Positions 18,126 through 26,889 are shown, numbered from the stretch's first letter. The stretch: 64,000 bases of DNA from Methylorubrum thiocyanatum (GCA_014138645.1 JACJIB010000003.1:704567-768566), one strand, 5' to 3'. Program-made: numbers and translations. Notes: a model not told the origin generated them from the sequence alone.

Positions 18126-18512
18126 ATGAAGCCGCAAATCATCAGAACGGAAACGGGCGAGGAACTCGTCGTGCTGACGCGGCGGGAGTACGATGCCCTT
18201 GTCGCGGCCATTGATGACGAGGAGGATGAGGATCGCGCCGCCGCGCAGCTGGCGGACGCGTACCTCGCCGAGGAAGAGGCCGGTCGAGGCGCCGCAATCC
18301 CACATTGGTTCGTGAAGCTCGTGGTTCAGTACGGCTCGCCGGTCGCCGCCGCCCGTGCCCACCACGGTAGCACCCTCGCCGGGCTCGCGGACGCCACCGG
18401 CATCCCGCAGGACACCCTCATCCGGTTCGAACGGGCGGAAGCCGATCCGGACGACGAACAGCGGCACCGCATTGCGTCACACACCGGCATCGAGCCGAAC
18501 TGGCTCCACTGA
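18126..18512 (+). CDS. Antitoxin of the RelE/ParE module (HTH type)
   Basis: A 128-residue protein. The N-terminal ~40 residues (IIRTETGEELVVLTRREYDALV) resemble the Phd/RelB-like antitoxin start, followed by an acidic linker (DDEEDEDRAAAQLADAYLAEEEAG) that could wrap the toxin, and a C-terminal XRE-like helix-turn-helix (STLAGLADATGIPQDTLIRFERAEADP) for autoregulation. The order toxin then antitoxin and the 15-base spacing support a two-gene operon. The N- and C-terminal parts together are longer than a minimal antitoxin. Confidence 0.7.
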   Translation: MKPQIIRTETGEELVVLTRREYDALVAAIDDEEDEDRAAAQLADAYLAEEEAGRGAAIPHWFVKLVVQYGSPVAAARAHHGSTLAGLADATGIPQDTLIRFERAEADPDDEQRHRIASHTGIEPNWLH

Positions 18513-18516
18513 TCAA

Positions 18517-18555
18517 GATGGGAGCGGACGCGGCCCGGCTGCGTCCGCTCCCATC
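18517..18555. terminator. Perfect 15-bp hairpin between convergent antitoxin and RND genes
   Basis: GATGGGAGCGGACGC (18517-18531) and its exact complement GCGTCCGCTCCCATC (18541-18555) flank a nine-base loop. It lies just past the antitoxin stop and just before the RND permease stop, as expected of a bidirectional terminator. Confidence 0.75.
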
Positions 18556-18557
18556 CG

Positions 18558-21500
18558 CTACTCCGCCGGCACCGAATGCCCGTGCGGCGCGTGCACCGCC
18601 CCCGGCGCGGTGCCGGCGTTCTCGCCCGCGGCGACCTCCTTGCGCTTGAACAGGCGCATCACCACCACGAAGAACACCGGCACGAAGAACACCGCGAGCA
18701 CGGTGGCCGAGATCATGCCGCCCATCACGCCGGTGCCGATCGCCTGCTGGCTCTTCGAGGAGGCGCCGGTGGCGATGGCCAACGGCACCACGCCGAAGAT
18801 GAAGGCGAGCGAGGTCATCACGATCGGGCGGAAACGCAGAGTCGCCGCCTGGATCGTCGCCTGCACGATGTTGGTGCCGGGCTTCCACAGCTCTCGGGCG
18901 AACTCCACGATCAGGATCGCGTTCTTGGCCGAGAGGCCGATGATCGTGATGAGCCCGATCTTGAAGTAGACGTCGTTGGGCATGCCGCGCAGGTAGACCG
19001 CCGCGACCGAGCCGATGACGCCGAGCGGGATCACCAGCAGCACCGAGATCGGGATCGACCAGCTCTCGTAGAGCGCGGCCAGACACAGGAACACGATCAG
19101 CACCGAGAGCGCCAGCAGCAGCGAAGCCTGGCTGCCCGCCTCCTTCTCCTGCAGCGACTGGCCGGTCCAGGCGTAGCCGAAGCCCTTCGGCAGGAAGGTC
19201 ATCAGCCGCTCCATCTCCTTGATGGTGTCGCCGGTGGTGTAGCCGGGGGCCGGATCACCGGTGATGCGCACGGACTGGTAGCCGTTGAAGCCGATGATCT
19301 GGGCGGGGCCGACGCCCCATTTCAGGTCGGCGAAGGAGGACATCGGCACCATCGTCCCCTGCGCATTCTTGACCGAGTAGTTCAGTAGATCGGACGCGTG
19401 CAGGCGCTGGAGATCCTCGGACTGCACGATCACGCGCTGCATCTTGCCCCGGTTCGGGAAGTCGTTGACGTAGACCGAGCCGAGATTGACCTGGATCGTG
19501 TTGTTGATGTCCTCGAAATCGACGCCGAGCGCCGCCGCCTTCTCGCGGTCGATGATCAGTTCGGCCTCGGGCGCGGGCGGCAGGCCCTCGACGTAGACCT
19601 TGGTCAGCACCGGACTCTTACGCGCCAGCGAGAGCAACTGCTCCTGGGCCGCCATCAGCGCCGAGTAGCCCTTCTGCGCTCGGTCCTGCAGGCGGAACGA
19701 GAAGCCGGAAGCATTGCCGAGGTTGTCGATCGGCGGCGGCTCCAGCGCCTGGATCACCGCATCCTTGTAGCCGCCCAACGCCTTGTTGGTGCCCTCCACC
19801 AGCTTGGCGGCGGAGTTCTCCGCGTCGCGCTCGCTCCAGGGCTTGAGCGTGACGAAGGCCTGGCTCGTCATCTGGCCCTGACCGGAGAAGGAGAAGCCGT
19901 TGATGACCGTCACCGTGGCGACGCCGGGCTGCGCCAGCAGGTGTTCCTCGACCCGCTTCACCGCCGCTTCCGTGCGGTTGAACGAGGAGCCCGGCGGAGT
20001 CTGGATGTCGACGGTGAAGAAGCCCTGGTCCTCCAGCGGCAGGAAGCCCTCCGGCAGGCGCATGAAGGCGTAGGCCACGCCAGCGACGAGCACGAGGTAG
20101 ATCAGCATCACCCGGCCGGACTTCTTGATGAACCACGCGACGCCGCGGCCGTAACGGGCGGTCTCCCGGTCCACGAAGTGGTTGAACCAGCCGAAGACCC
20201 CGCCCTTGGCGTGGCCGTGCCCCTTCTCGATGGGTTTCAGCATCGTGGCGCAGAGCGCCGGAGTCAGCGAGAGCGCGAGCAGGGCCGAGAAGGCGATGGA
20301 GGTCACCATCGCGATCGAGAACTGCCGGTAGATGATGCCGACCGAGCCGGGGAAAAACGCCATCGGGATGAACACGGCGATCAGCACCAGGGTGATGCCG
20401 ATGATCGCTCCCGTGATCTGGCCCATGGCCTTGCGGGTCGCCTCCTTCGGGGGCAGCCCCTCCTCGTTCATGATGCGCTCGACGTTCTCGACGACGACGA
20501 TGGCGTCGTCGACGAGGATGCCGATGGCGAGCACCATGCCGAACATGGTCAGCACGTTCACGGAGAAGCCCGCGAGCAGCATCACCGTGCAGGTGCCGAA
20601 CAGAGCGATCGGCACGACGATGGTCGGGATCAGGGTGTAGCGGATGTTCTGCAGGAACAGGAACATCACGACGAAGACGAGCACCACCGCCTCGATCAGC
20701 GTGTGCAGCACCTTCTCGATCGAGGCGTCGACCGCAGGCGTGATGTCGTAGGGGATGTCCCACTTCACCGTGTCGGGGAAGAACTGCGACAGCTCCTCCA
20801 TCTTGGCGCGGATGGCCTTCGCGGTCTCGATGGCGTTGCCGTCGGGCGCCAGCGTCACCGAGATGCCCGCCGCCGGGCCGCCGTTGAGGCGGGTGGTGAA
20901 CTTGTAGTCGTCGCCGCCGAGTTCGATCCGGGCGACGTCGCGCAGGCGCACGTTGGAGCCGTCGGGATTGGCCCGCAGCACGATGGCGCCGAACGCCTCC
21001 GGCTCGGTCATCTGCCCCTTGACGATGATGGGGAAGTTGACGGCGTGGCGCTCAGGGCTCGGCTGCGCGCCCACGGCGCCGGAGGCGATCTGCACGTTCT
21101 GCCGGCCGATCGCCTTGGTCACGTCGGCGGCGTTCAGCGACAGGCCGCGCAGCTTGTCCGGGTCGATCCAGATCCGCAGCGCCCGCTCGGTCGAGTAGAG
21201 GGTCGCGCGGCCGACGCCGGGGATGCGGCGGATCTCGTTGATGACGTTGCGGATGAGGAAGTCGCCGAGGCCCACCTCGTCGGTCTTCCCGTCGGTGGAG
21301 ACCAGCGTGATGATGTTGAGTGTCGCAGCGGAGGCCTCCTCCACGAGGATGCCCTGCTGGCGCACCTCCGCCGGCAGGCGCGCCTCGACGCGCTTCAAGC
21401 GGTTCTGCACCTCGACGCCGGCATAGCCGGGATCGGTGCCGGGCTGGAAGCTCGCGGTGATCTCGACGACGCCGAACGAGTCGGAGGCCGATTCGAAGCT

Positions 21501-21728
21501 CAGGATGTTGGCCGCGCCGTTCAGCTCATCCTCGATGAGGCGCGTCGTGCCGGTGTAGAGATTCTCCACCGAGGCGCCGGGATAGGAGGTCGAGAGCGCG
21601 ATCGCGGGGGGGGCGATGATCGGGTATTGCGCGATCGGCAGTTGCGGGATCGAGAGCGCGCCGCCCAGCAGAATGAACAGGGCGACGACCCAGGCGAAGA
21701 CCGGCCGGTCGATGAAGAAGCGAGCCAT
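18558..21728 (-). CDS. RND multidrug efflux permease (AcrB/HAE1 family)
   Basis: Inner-membrane proton-drug antiporter of the AcrB type, 1056 residues. It begins MARFFIDRPVFAWVVALFI, has the large periplasmic loops after TM1 and TM7, the proton-relay acidic pair in TM4 (GILVDDAIVVVENVER), and the matching Lys of TM10 (IGLSAKNAILIVEFARE). The FLPLEDQGFF block opens the second half. The C-terminal tail is His/Gly/Pro-rich (HAPHGHSVPAE). It sits 78 bases downstream of the membrane-fusion gene. No outer-membrane TolC-type gene is adjacent, so it probably uses one encoded elsewhere. Confidence 0.95.
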   Translation of the reverse strand: MARFFIDRPVFAWVVALFILLGGALSIPQLPIAQYPIIAPPAIALSTSYPGASVENLYTGTTRLIEDELNGAANILSFESASDSFGVVEITASFQPGTDPGYAGVEVQNRLKRVEARLPAEVRQQGILVEEASAATLNIITLVSTDGKTDEVGLGDFLIRNVINEIRRIPGVGRATLYSTERALRIWIDPDKLRGLSLNAADVTKAIGRQNVQIASGAVGAQPSPERHAVNFPIIVKGQMTEPEAFGAIVLRANPDGSNVRLRDVARIELGGDDYKFTTRLNGGPAAGISVTLAPDGNAIETAKAIRAKMEELSQFFPDTVKWDIPYDITPAVDASIEKVLHTLIEAVVLVFVVMFLFLQNIRYTLIPTIVVPIALFGTCTVMLLAGFSVNVLTMFGMVLAIGILVDDAIVVVENVERIMNEEGLPPKEATRKAMGQITGAIIGITLVLIAVFIPMAFFPGSVGIIYRQFSIAMVTSIAFSALLALSLTPALCATMLKPIEKGHGHAKGGVFGWFNHFVDRETARYGRGVAWFIKKSGRVMLIYLVLVAGVAYAFMRLPEGFLPLEDQGFFTVDIQTPPGSSFNRTEAAVKRVEEHLLAQPGVATVTVINGFSFSGQGQMTSQAFVTLKPWSERDAENSAAKLVEGTNKALGGYKDAVIQALEPPPIDNLGNASGFSFRLQDRAQKGYSALMAAQEQLLSLARKSPVLTKVYVEGLPPAPEAELIIDREKAAALGVDFEDINNTIQVNLGSVYVNDFPNRGKMQRVIVQSEDLQRLHASDLLNYSVKNAQGTMVPMSSFADLKWGVGPAQIIGFNGYQSVRITGDPAPGYTTGDTIKEMERLMTFLPKGFGYAWTGQSLQEKEAGSQASLLLALSVLIVFLCLAALYESWSIPISVLLVIPLGVIGSVAAVYLRGMPNDVYFKIGLITIIGLSAKNAILIVEFARELWKPGTNIVQATIQAATLRFRPIVMTSLAFIFGVVPLAIATGASSKSQQAIGTGVMGGMISATVLAVFFVPVFFVVVMRLFKRKEVAAGENAGTAPGAVHAPHGHSVPAE

Positions 21729-21806
21729 GAGGCGCGTTGAAGTCCTGTGTCATCGGGCCGGCGGCACGGGAGGCACCCGCCGGCCACGCGAGGTCGGAAA
21801 GAAGGA

Positions 21807-23147
21807 TCAGTCGGCGAACTGGGCGACGGGCTGGGCGCTCGGGTCGGTCGCGGCCGCCCCCTTGCCGCCGGTCTCGTGACCACTCGTCTCGTGACCGTCG
21901 GTGTCGTGGTTATCGGTATCGACTGGCTTGCCCTCGTCGGCGGCGGCTTCCGTCTTCCAGGGAATCGTCTTCACCTGGATGCCTGCGGAGATCTTCTGGA
22001 AGCCCTCGACGACGACCTTCTCGCCGCCCTCCAAGCCCTCGCGGATCAGCCAGTTGCCGCCGACCACGGGGCCGACCTCGACCGGCTGAAGCATCACCTT
22101 GCCGTCCGGCTTGACCACCCAGACTTCCGGCTTGCCGTCGTTGGTGCGCTGGATCGCCTGCTGCGGCACGGCGATGGCGTCGGAATCGATGCCCTGCTTG
22201 ATCCGGGCGCGGACATACATGCCGGGGAACAGCTCGTTGTGCGGGTTGGGGAACTGCACGCGGAGCGTCACCTGGCCCGTGCTCGGGTCGGCGGTGACGT
22301 CGGAGAACAGCAGGCGCCCGGCCGAACCGTAGAGCGTGCCGTCATCCATGATGAGGTGGACGTTGGCGGTGTCGGCGGCGAGCTTGGCCAGTTCGCCCGA
22401 GGCGATGTCGCGGCGCAGCTTGTTCAGTTCGCCCACCGACTGCGTGATGTCGACATAGATCGGATCGAGCTGCTGGATCGTGGCAAGCACGCCCGTGGCG
22501 CCGGATTCGATCAGCGTTCCCTCGGTGAGCAGCGCCCGGCCGATGCGGCCGGAGATCGGCGCGCGCACGTCGGTCCAGGACAGATTGAGCCGCGCCCGGT
22601 CGCGGGCCGCCTTGGCGCCGGCCACTTCGGCCTCGGCCTGCTTCTTGGCGGCGAAGGCCGTGTCGTACTGCGCTTGGCTCGCGGTGTTGCGGGCGAGCAG
22701 GGTCTCCAGGCGCTCGGCCTGCTGGTTGGCCAGCACCAGCGCCGCCTCGCGGTTGGCGAGCGTCGCCTCGGCGCTGGCGAGATCCACCTGATAGGGTGCG
22801 GGGTCGATCTTGTAGAGGACGTCGCCCTCGTTGACGTGGCTGCCCTGCTCGAACAGGCGCTTGATCACGAGGCCCGAGACGCGGGAGCGCACCTCGGCGA
22901 TGCGCATCGGCGCGACGCGGCCGGGCAGGTCGCGGACATAGGGAATCGGCTGCGGACGCACGCTGACGACGCTGACCTCCGGCGGGGGCAGCGGCACGGG
23001 CGCGGCGGCCTTCTGCTCGTTGCAGGCGGAGACGGCGAGGAGGACGGCACCGACGAGGCCGGAGGCCGGCAGGGACCAGCGGAAGCGGCGGCGGCCGGCC
23101 TCGGCGGGACCGGGCTCGCTGCCAGGCAACTGGGGAGACGGCGTCAC
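21807..23147 (-). CDS. RND efflux membrane-fusion protein (AcrA family)
   Basis: Periplasmic adaptor linking the RND permease to an outer-membrane channel. The N-terminus has a hydrophobic segment ending in a lipobox (VLLAVSAC), so it is likely a lipoprotein. The hairpin and lipoyl half-motifs are VRSRVSGLVIKRLFEQGSHV and LNLSWTDVRAPISGRIGRAL, with barrel and membrane-proximal domains after them (VTLRVQFPNPHNELFPGMYV). The C-terminal ~45 residues are unusual: Asp/His/Thr/Gly repeats (DTDNHDTDGHETSGHETGG), a possible metal-binding tail. GTG 23147 is preferred because AGGAG lies 10 bases upstream; ATG 23183 is in frame. Confidence 0.9.
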   Translation of the reverse strand: MTPSPQLPGSEPGPAEAGRRRFRWSLPASGLVGAVLLAVSACNEQKAAAPVPLPPPEVSVVSVRPQPIPYVRDLPGRVAPMRIAEVRSRVSGLVIKRLFEQGSHVNEGDVLYKIDPAPYQVDLASAEATLANREAALVLANQQAERLETLLARNTASQAQYDTAFAAKKQAEAEVAGAKAARDRARLNLSWTDVRAPISGRIGRALLTEGTLIESGATGVLATIQQLDPIYVDITQSVGELNKLRRDIASGELAKLAADTANVHLIMDDGTLYGSAGRLLFSDVTADPSTGQVTLRVQFPNPHNELFPGMYVRARIKQGIDSDAIAVPQQAIQRTNDGKPEVWVVKPDGKVMLQPVEVGPVVGGNWLIREGLEGGEKVVVEGFQKISAGIQVKTIPWKTEAAADEGKPVDTDNHDTDGHETSGHETGGKGAAATDPSAQPVAQFAD

Positions 23148-23183
23148 GATAGGGATACTCCTACGATGCTCTACGGGTCGCAT

Positions 23184-23577
23184 CGGCGTCTGTCCGAGGG
23201 CAGCGGGTCTGCCTCCGGGCCGATGCCGTGAGCGCGGACGGCGCTCTCACGGAAAAGAGCCCCCAGCGTCACGGATGACGGGCGAAGACCGGATCGGCCT
23301 CACGCACCGTTGCAATCACCGGGCCTCCACGACGATCGGGGATCGGAAGGCCCTGGACGAGGATGCCGGAAGCATCGGGAACGGCCGAGACGGCACGCGC
23401 CAAGTGCGGTCGGAATGCATCCTGAGGGTGAAGTTTGGCAATCCGACGACGGCACGCAACGCCGCCGCCTGATCGCTCGCCCCCCTCGAAGCGCCCGTGC
23501 GGCCGGTACGACGCGCTCGCGCGTCGGATCGCTTCGTCTTCTCCCGAAAGCCGCAGGCCGGCTTTCGGAATGAGGCT
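23184..23577. other. Gap upstream of the efflux operon; no gene seen
   Basis: About 390 bases between the acrA-like gene and the next minus-strand gene. Reading frames on both strands lack a plausible start or family resemblance. It should contain the efflux promoter, but no clear -35/-10 pair or operator palindrome stands out, and there is no divergent TetR-type regulator. A repeat hairpin lies at its left-gene-distal end (23544-23568). Confidence 0.5.
23544..23568. repeat. Interspersed intergenic hairpin element, second copy
   Basis: CCGAAAGCCG at 23544-23553 pairs with CGGCTTTCGG at 23559-23568. The CCGAAAG/CTTTCGG core is the same as in the element at 13962-14007. As at ruvX, the flank ends in a GCTCTAGA sequence whose CTA is the stop codon of the adjacent minus-strand gene. 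Confidence 0.6.
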
Positions 23578-24006
23578 CTAGACCCGGGGCGGACGCTCAG
23601 GCTGGCCGCGTTCCGCCGCGAAGGGGCTGCGGTCGGATGCCGGGCGGGGCAGGGCGGAGGCTTCCGCCCGGTCAGGCCCGGGCATGATGACGCCGATGCG
23701 CCCGTGGCTCGCCACCTCGTCGAGATCGAGCATCGAGCGTCCGATCCGGACGCTGGCGAGCGGGTCGGTCTCGGGCCGCTGCTCGAAGGTCACCTCGCCG
23801 CGGGCCTGCGGGATGCCGCCGAGAGCCGAGCCGTCGGCCGGCAGGCCGATGACGACGAGCAGGCTCAGCAGCCCGACCAGGGCGGACAGGGCGAGACGGG
23901 TCGGAAGGCCGGCATGTGCACGGCCCGGCGAGGCAGGGCGGGGCATGAGGATCACGGTGACGTCATTGTGGTGGATGAAACGTTGCGACGCAATCGACTG
24001 CGACAT
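23578..24006 (-). CDS. Hypothetical single-pass membrane protein
   Basis: A 142-residue protein with one strong hydrophobic segment (LALSALVGLLSLLVVIGLP) near residues 42-60, after a basic region, so probably type II or signal-anchored. The C-terminal part (about 80 residues, PADGSALGGIPQARGEVTFEQRPETD onward) is polar with no known motif. ATG at 24006 is chosen because CGGAGG lies 9 bases upstream; ATG 23946 directly before the membrane segment is possible. The stop codon comes from a repeat element. Family not recognised. Confidence 0.5.
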   Translation of the reverse strand: MSQSIASQRFIHHNDVTVILMPRPASPGRAHAGLPTRLALSALVGLLSLLVVIGLPADGSALGGIPQARGEVTFEQRPETDPLASVRIGRSMLDLDEVASHGRIGVIMPGPDRAEASALPRPASDRSPFAAERGQPERPPRV

Positions 24007-24251
24007 CCTGGCTGGCCTCCGGAGCAGGACCCGCGGCCCTTTCATCCTGCGGAGCACGCTCCGGCCCGCGGCCGATGTGCCGGGCCGCACGCGGTTCGGG
24101 TCTGGCCCAACCCTGGCCCGACGATTCGGGGCGGGCGTTGCAGGGAACCCACAGCTCTGCCTTTCTCCTGCCCCGGCCGGCGGCCCAAAAGTGCCGGATC
24201 GGCCCGCCGGAGCTCTCGCGCGGCGGCGCCCCTTCGAGGAGGACCCCCGTC

Positions 24252-24851
24252 TTGCCGACCCGATCCTGGCTTCGCCGTCCCGCGCTGTCGCGCCTCGCCC
24301 CGACGCTCGCCCTGAGCGGCGCCCTCGCGGCCGCCACGCTCGTGCCGGCCCGCGCCAACCCGCTCGACAGCGGGCCGCTCGCCGACTTCATCAACGTCTT
24401 CAAGACCCAGGCCATCCCCCGCGAGACGGTGGCCTATGCCGGCAAGGAGAAGCCCGGCACGATCGTGATCTCCACGAGCCAGCGCCGGCTCTACTACGTG
24501 CTCGGCGGCGGCGAGGCGATCCGCTACGGCGTCGGCGTCGGGCGGCGCGGCTTCTCGTGGTCGGGCACGAAGACGATCACCGGCAAGAAGGAATGGCCGG
24601 CCTGGCGCCCGCCGTCGCAGATGCTCGCCCGCCGCCCGGACCTGCCGCGCTACATGGCCGGCGGCCAGGACAACCCGCTCGGCGCGCGCGCGATGTATCT
24701 CGGCTCCTCGCTCTACCGCATCCACGGCTCCAACGAGCCGGAGACGATGGGCGCGGCGGTCTCCTCGGGCTGCATCCGCATGACCAACAAGGACGTGGTC
24801 GATCTCTACGACCGGGTGCGGGTTGGGACCAAGGTGATCGTGAAGGACTGA
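24252..24851 (+). CDS. L,D-transpeptidase (YkuD domain), exported
   Basis: Peptidoglycan cross-linking or lipoprotein-attaching enzyme of the YkuD fold, 199 residues. The N-terminus is a signal peptide (basic start then LSGALAAATLVPARA). The catalytic domain has IVISTSQRRLYYVLGGGEAIRYGVGVG and the signature IHGSNEPETMGAAVSSGCIRM with catalytic His and Cys, followed by NKDVVDLYDRVRVGTKVIV. The start is taken as TTG 24252: a strong GAGGAGGA site lies 8 bases before it and the signal peptide begins there, whereas upstream in-frame starts precede random sequence. Confidence 0.85.
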   Translation: MPTRSWLRRPALSRLAPTLALSGALAAATLVPARANPLDSGPLADFINVFKTQAIPRETVAYAGKEKPGTIVISTSQRRLYYVLGGGEAIRYGVGVGRRGFSWSGTKTITGKKEWPAWRPPSQMLARRPDLPRYMAGGQDNPLGARAMYLGSSLYRIHGSNEPETMGAAVSSGCIRMTNKDVVDLYDRVRVGTKVIVKD

Positions 24852-24852
24852 T

Positions 24853-24898
24853 TGTCAGCACACGGGACGTTTGTCGGCAGGAGCGGGACGTCTGTCGG
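24853..24898. mobile_element. Possible end of an IS21-family element (solo remnant)
   Basis: Directly after the transpeptidase stop, TGTCAGCACACGGGACG begins a segment with a tandem repeat GGGACGTYTGTCGG at 24864-24877 and 24885-24898 (21-base period). TGTCAG ends with repeated GGGAC/TGTCGG motifs are characteristic of IS21-family termini. No istA/istB reading frame and no opposite end were found nearby, so this would be a scar. Assignment is from memory of the family, not a search. Confidence 0.4.
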
Positions 24899-25049
24899 TC
24901 ATCCGCTCCAAAAAGGCCGCGCAGGACCTCGTCTAACCGAGGGCGCAGCCTCTGGACGATCGGCGTCGCCAGCCTCGGCGCGGCCGGAATCCGTCCCACT
25001 GCGAATGGAAGCCCAGGCCGGAAGCCTTGCCTAGGCGAGCAGGATCTGA

Positions 25050-25790
25050 GCGCGACTATTCGAAGGCGGCAGCAAAACCGCCGACTCGCAGCAGAATGGT
25101 CCGCGCCGCGTCGATTGATGCGGCGGCCTCGGCGACCCGCAGCTGGACGGTCGCGCATTCGGCCATGCGGTTGCCACCACCGGCCGCCGCGCCACGGGTG
25201 ACGCGCCCGCTGACCGCCTCGCGAGAGCTTTCGAGCGCGCCCATTGCGGCGCCGATGGCGGTCGCGGCGAGGCAGGATGGGATGTTGCACAGCATCGGGA
25301 TGCCGTAGCGCGGGTTCGTGTCGACGAGCCGGCCGGGGGTGCGGCCCGTCGTGGTTTCACCGAACCGCAGCACCCGGTGGGCGGGCACGACCGCGTCCGG
25401 CGTCATCCGCGTCCGGCGGCGGGCAGCGTACTTCCCCGATGTCGCCGAGGTGCGCGACGAACAGCCTGCGTCATGGGGTTGGTGCCACGCAGCATCCAGC
25501 CCATCGCGCACCGCATAGTGGTCGGCCGCCCCGCGGGGCCCTGGCGGCGTCGAGCGTTCCCAAGACGTCGTGCACCTCCCGCAAGGGGCCGCACACGAGA
25601 TGCGCCGTGTCTCCCGACCCAAGCGCGTGCATCGGGAGCAGCGCCACCCAGCCCGATCGACGGCGCGAAAGCGAGGCACCTCGGCACCGATCCGCGTGCG
25701 TTGCCGACCAGCCTGAGCGTCCAGACGCGGCCTGAAACTCGCGCAGGTCTGGAAACCAGCGAATTCGGACGGTCGAATTTCCATAGGTGA
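25050..25790 (-). pseudogene. Decayed acyl-CoA-dehydrogenase/flavin-monooxygenase-like gene, C-terminal remnant
   Basis: On the minus strand, a stretch around 25060-25400 reads VVPAHRVLRFGETTTGR, then TNPRYGIPMLCNIPSCLAATAIGAA and GGGNRMAECATVQLRVAEAA. This matches the type-2 C-terminal domain of acyl-CoA dehydrogenases and the related flavin-dependent hydroxylases. Upstream of this block the frame degenerates into Arg/Cys-rich sequence and the expected N-terminal and central domains are missing or scattered over frames (a fragment GWMLRGTNPMTQAVRRAPR appears in another frame). The match ends abruptly after ARTILLR. No start or ribosome site is convincing. Together with the adjacent IS-like end it suggests an old insertion or deletion. 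Confidence 0.6.
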
Positions 25791-25791
25791 T

Positions 25792-25823
25792 CTAACAAAT
25801 TCCTAACAAATATTTATTAGGAA
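25792..25823. promoter_or_regulatory. 24-bp near-palindrome and direct repeats upstream of the EPS cluster
   Basis: In an AT-rich island, TTCCTAACAAAT (25800-25811) is followed by ATTTATTAGGAA (25812-25823). The two halves are reverse complements except for one symmetric position pair. CTAACAAAT also occurs twice as a direct repeat (25792-25800 and 25803-25811). This looks like an operator for a dimeric regulator, ~170 bases before the exoY-like start. Confidence 0.55.
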
Positions 25824-25990
25824 TAAAATCAACGCATCGGCCTCAAAAAACCTCATAAAAAGTCCGCGATGCCGAGAAATTGAGCTGTCCTTGCACACGC
25901 CGTGACTTGCGATGCTGCGGCGCAGCAGGCAATTGTAATCGTACGTGGTTAACGGCGTCTTTCGGGGATTTCGTCAAAACGGAGACTCAG

Positions 25991-26692
25991 GTGTCGGATC
26001 AGAATCTCTTCATTGCCGGCCCACGTCTGAAGTGGGCGCCGTTCCTCTCGCAGGGTCGGCAGTTCGTCCCACACCGGGTTGTCGATCGGGCGCTCAAGCG
26101 CAGTTTCGACGTGAGCGCCGCGCTGACGGCACTGATTATTTTGCTGCCTTTGTTTGTCATGTTCGCGCTGGCAATCTGGGCCGTGGATGGCAGCTCGCCC
26201 TTCTATCGCCATCGGCGGCTCGGACGCGGCCAGAAGAGCTTCGGCTGTCTGAAGTTCCGCACCATGCGCATCGACAGCCAGGAGGCGCTCGCCCGCCATC
26301 TGTCGGAGAACCCGGCCGCGCTCGCCGAATGGAACCTGACCCGCAAGCTCAAGGACGATCCGCGCATCACGCCGATCGGACATGTGCTGCGCAAGTCGAG
26401 CCTCGATGAGTTGCCGCAGCTCGTCAACATCATCCGGGGCGAGATGAGTTTCGTGGGGCCGCGGCCGATCGTCGAGGAAGAAATCGAGAAGTACGGCGAT
26501 GCGGCATCGGCCTACTTCGCTGTGCGCCCCGGCCTCACCGGCGCCTGGCAGATCAGCGGTCGTTCGGACACGACCTACGCGGAGCGCGTGCGCCTCGACC
26601 GCCAATACGTCGAATCGCAGAACTTCGCAGGCGATATCCTGATCATCCTCCGCACGATCCCGGCGGTCTTCATGGTCAAGGGCTCCTACTAG
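25991..26692 (+). CDS. exoY: Undecaprenyl-phosphate sugar-1-phosphate transferase (ExoY-like priming enzyme)
   Basis: Starts the exopolysaccharide repeat unit by moving a sugar-1-phosphate (galactose or glucose in relatives) onto undecaprenyl phosphate at the inner membrane. 233 residues: one hydrophobic hairpin (LTALIILLPLFVMFALAIWAV) and the catalytic domain with FYRHRRLGRGQKSFGCLKFRTM, the LRKSSLDELPQLVNIIRGEMSFVGPRP core and RPGLTGAWQISGRSDTTY near the end. GTG 25991 is chosen because GGAG lies 6-7 bases upstream; the upstream in-frame extension is Cys-rich and unlike the family. It is the first gene of the plus-strand EPS operon, behind the AT-rich operator region. Confidence 0.9.
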   Translation: MSDQNLFIAGPRLKWAPFLSQGRQFVPHRVVDRALKRSFDVSAALTALIILLPLFVMFALAIWAVDGSSPFYRHRRLGRGQKSFGCLKFRTMRIDSQEALARHLSENPAALAEWNLTRKLKDDPRITPIGHVLRKSSLDELPQLVNIIRGEMSFVGPRPIVEEEIEKYGDAASAYFAVRPGLTGAWQISGRSDTTYAERVRLDRQYVESQNFAGDILIILRTIPAVFMVKGSY

Positions 26693-26889
26693 CCTCGAGA
26701 GCCGGTCGCGGCCGATCCTGAGCCGGGGCGACTTCGCTCCCGCACAATCGGCTCCGCCGGATCACCACGAGGAAAATCGTCCGCGGGCTCGGCCCTTTGC
26801 TGAGCGGCCGACGGAGAGGGGCCGGCCAGCGAGCATGGCCGTTCCAAGGCGAGCCTTGTCGTCCGAAGTCCCGGTCTCGGAGAAGCGTC

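Noticed and set aside
19398-21740. 780-residue plus-strand frame opposite the RND permease
   Set aside because: Antisense shadow: His/Asp/Arg/Gly-rich sequence with no similarity; the minus strand encodes an unmistakable AcrB-type protein.
23232-23577. tRNA gene or small gene in the gap before the efflux operon
   Set aside because: No cloverleaf pattern (conserved T-arm GTTCRAANC sequence absent) and the short frames have no plausible start or similarity.
25056-25784. 242-residue intact gene for an acyl-CoA-dehydrogenase-like protein
   Set aside because: Only the C-terminal third resembles the family, no start or ribosome site is convincing, and other fragments lie in different frames; treated as a pseudogene.
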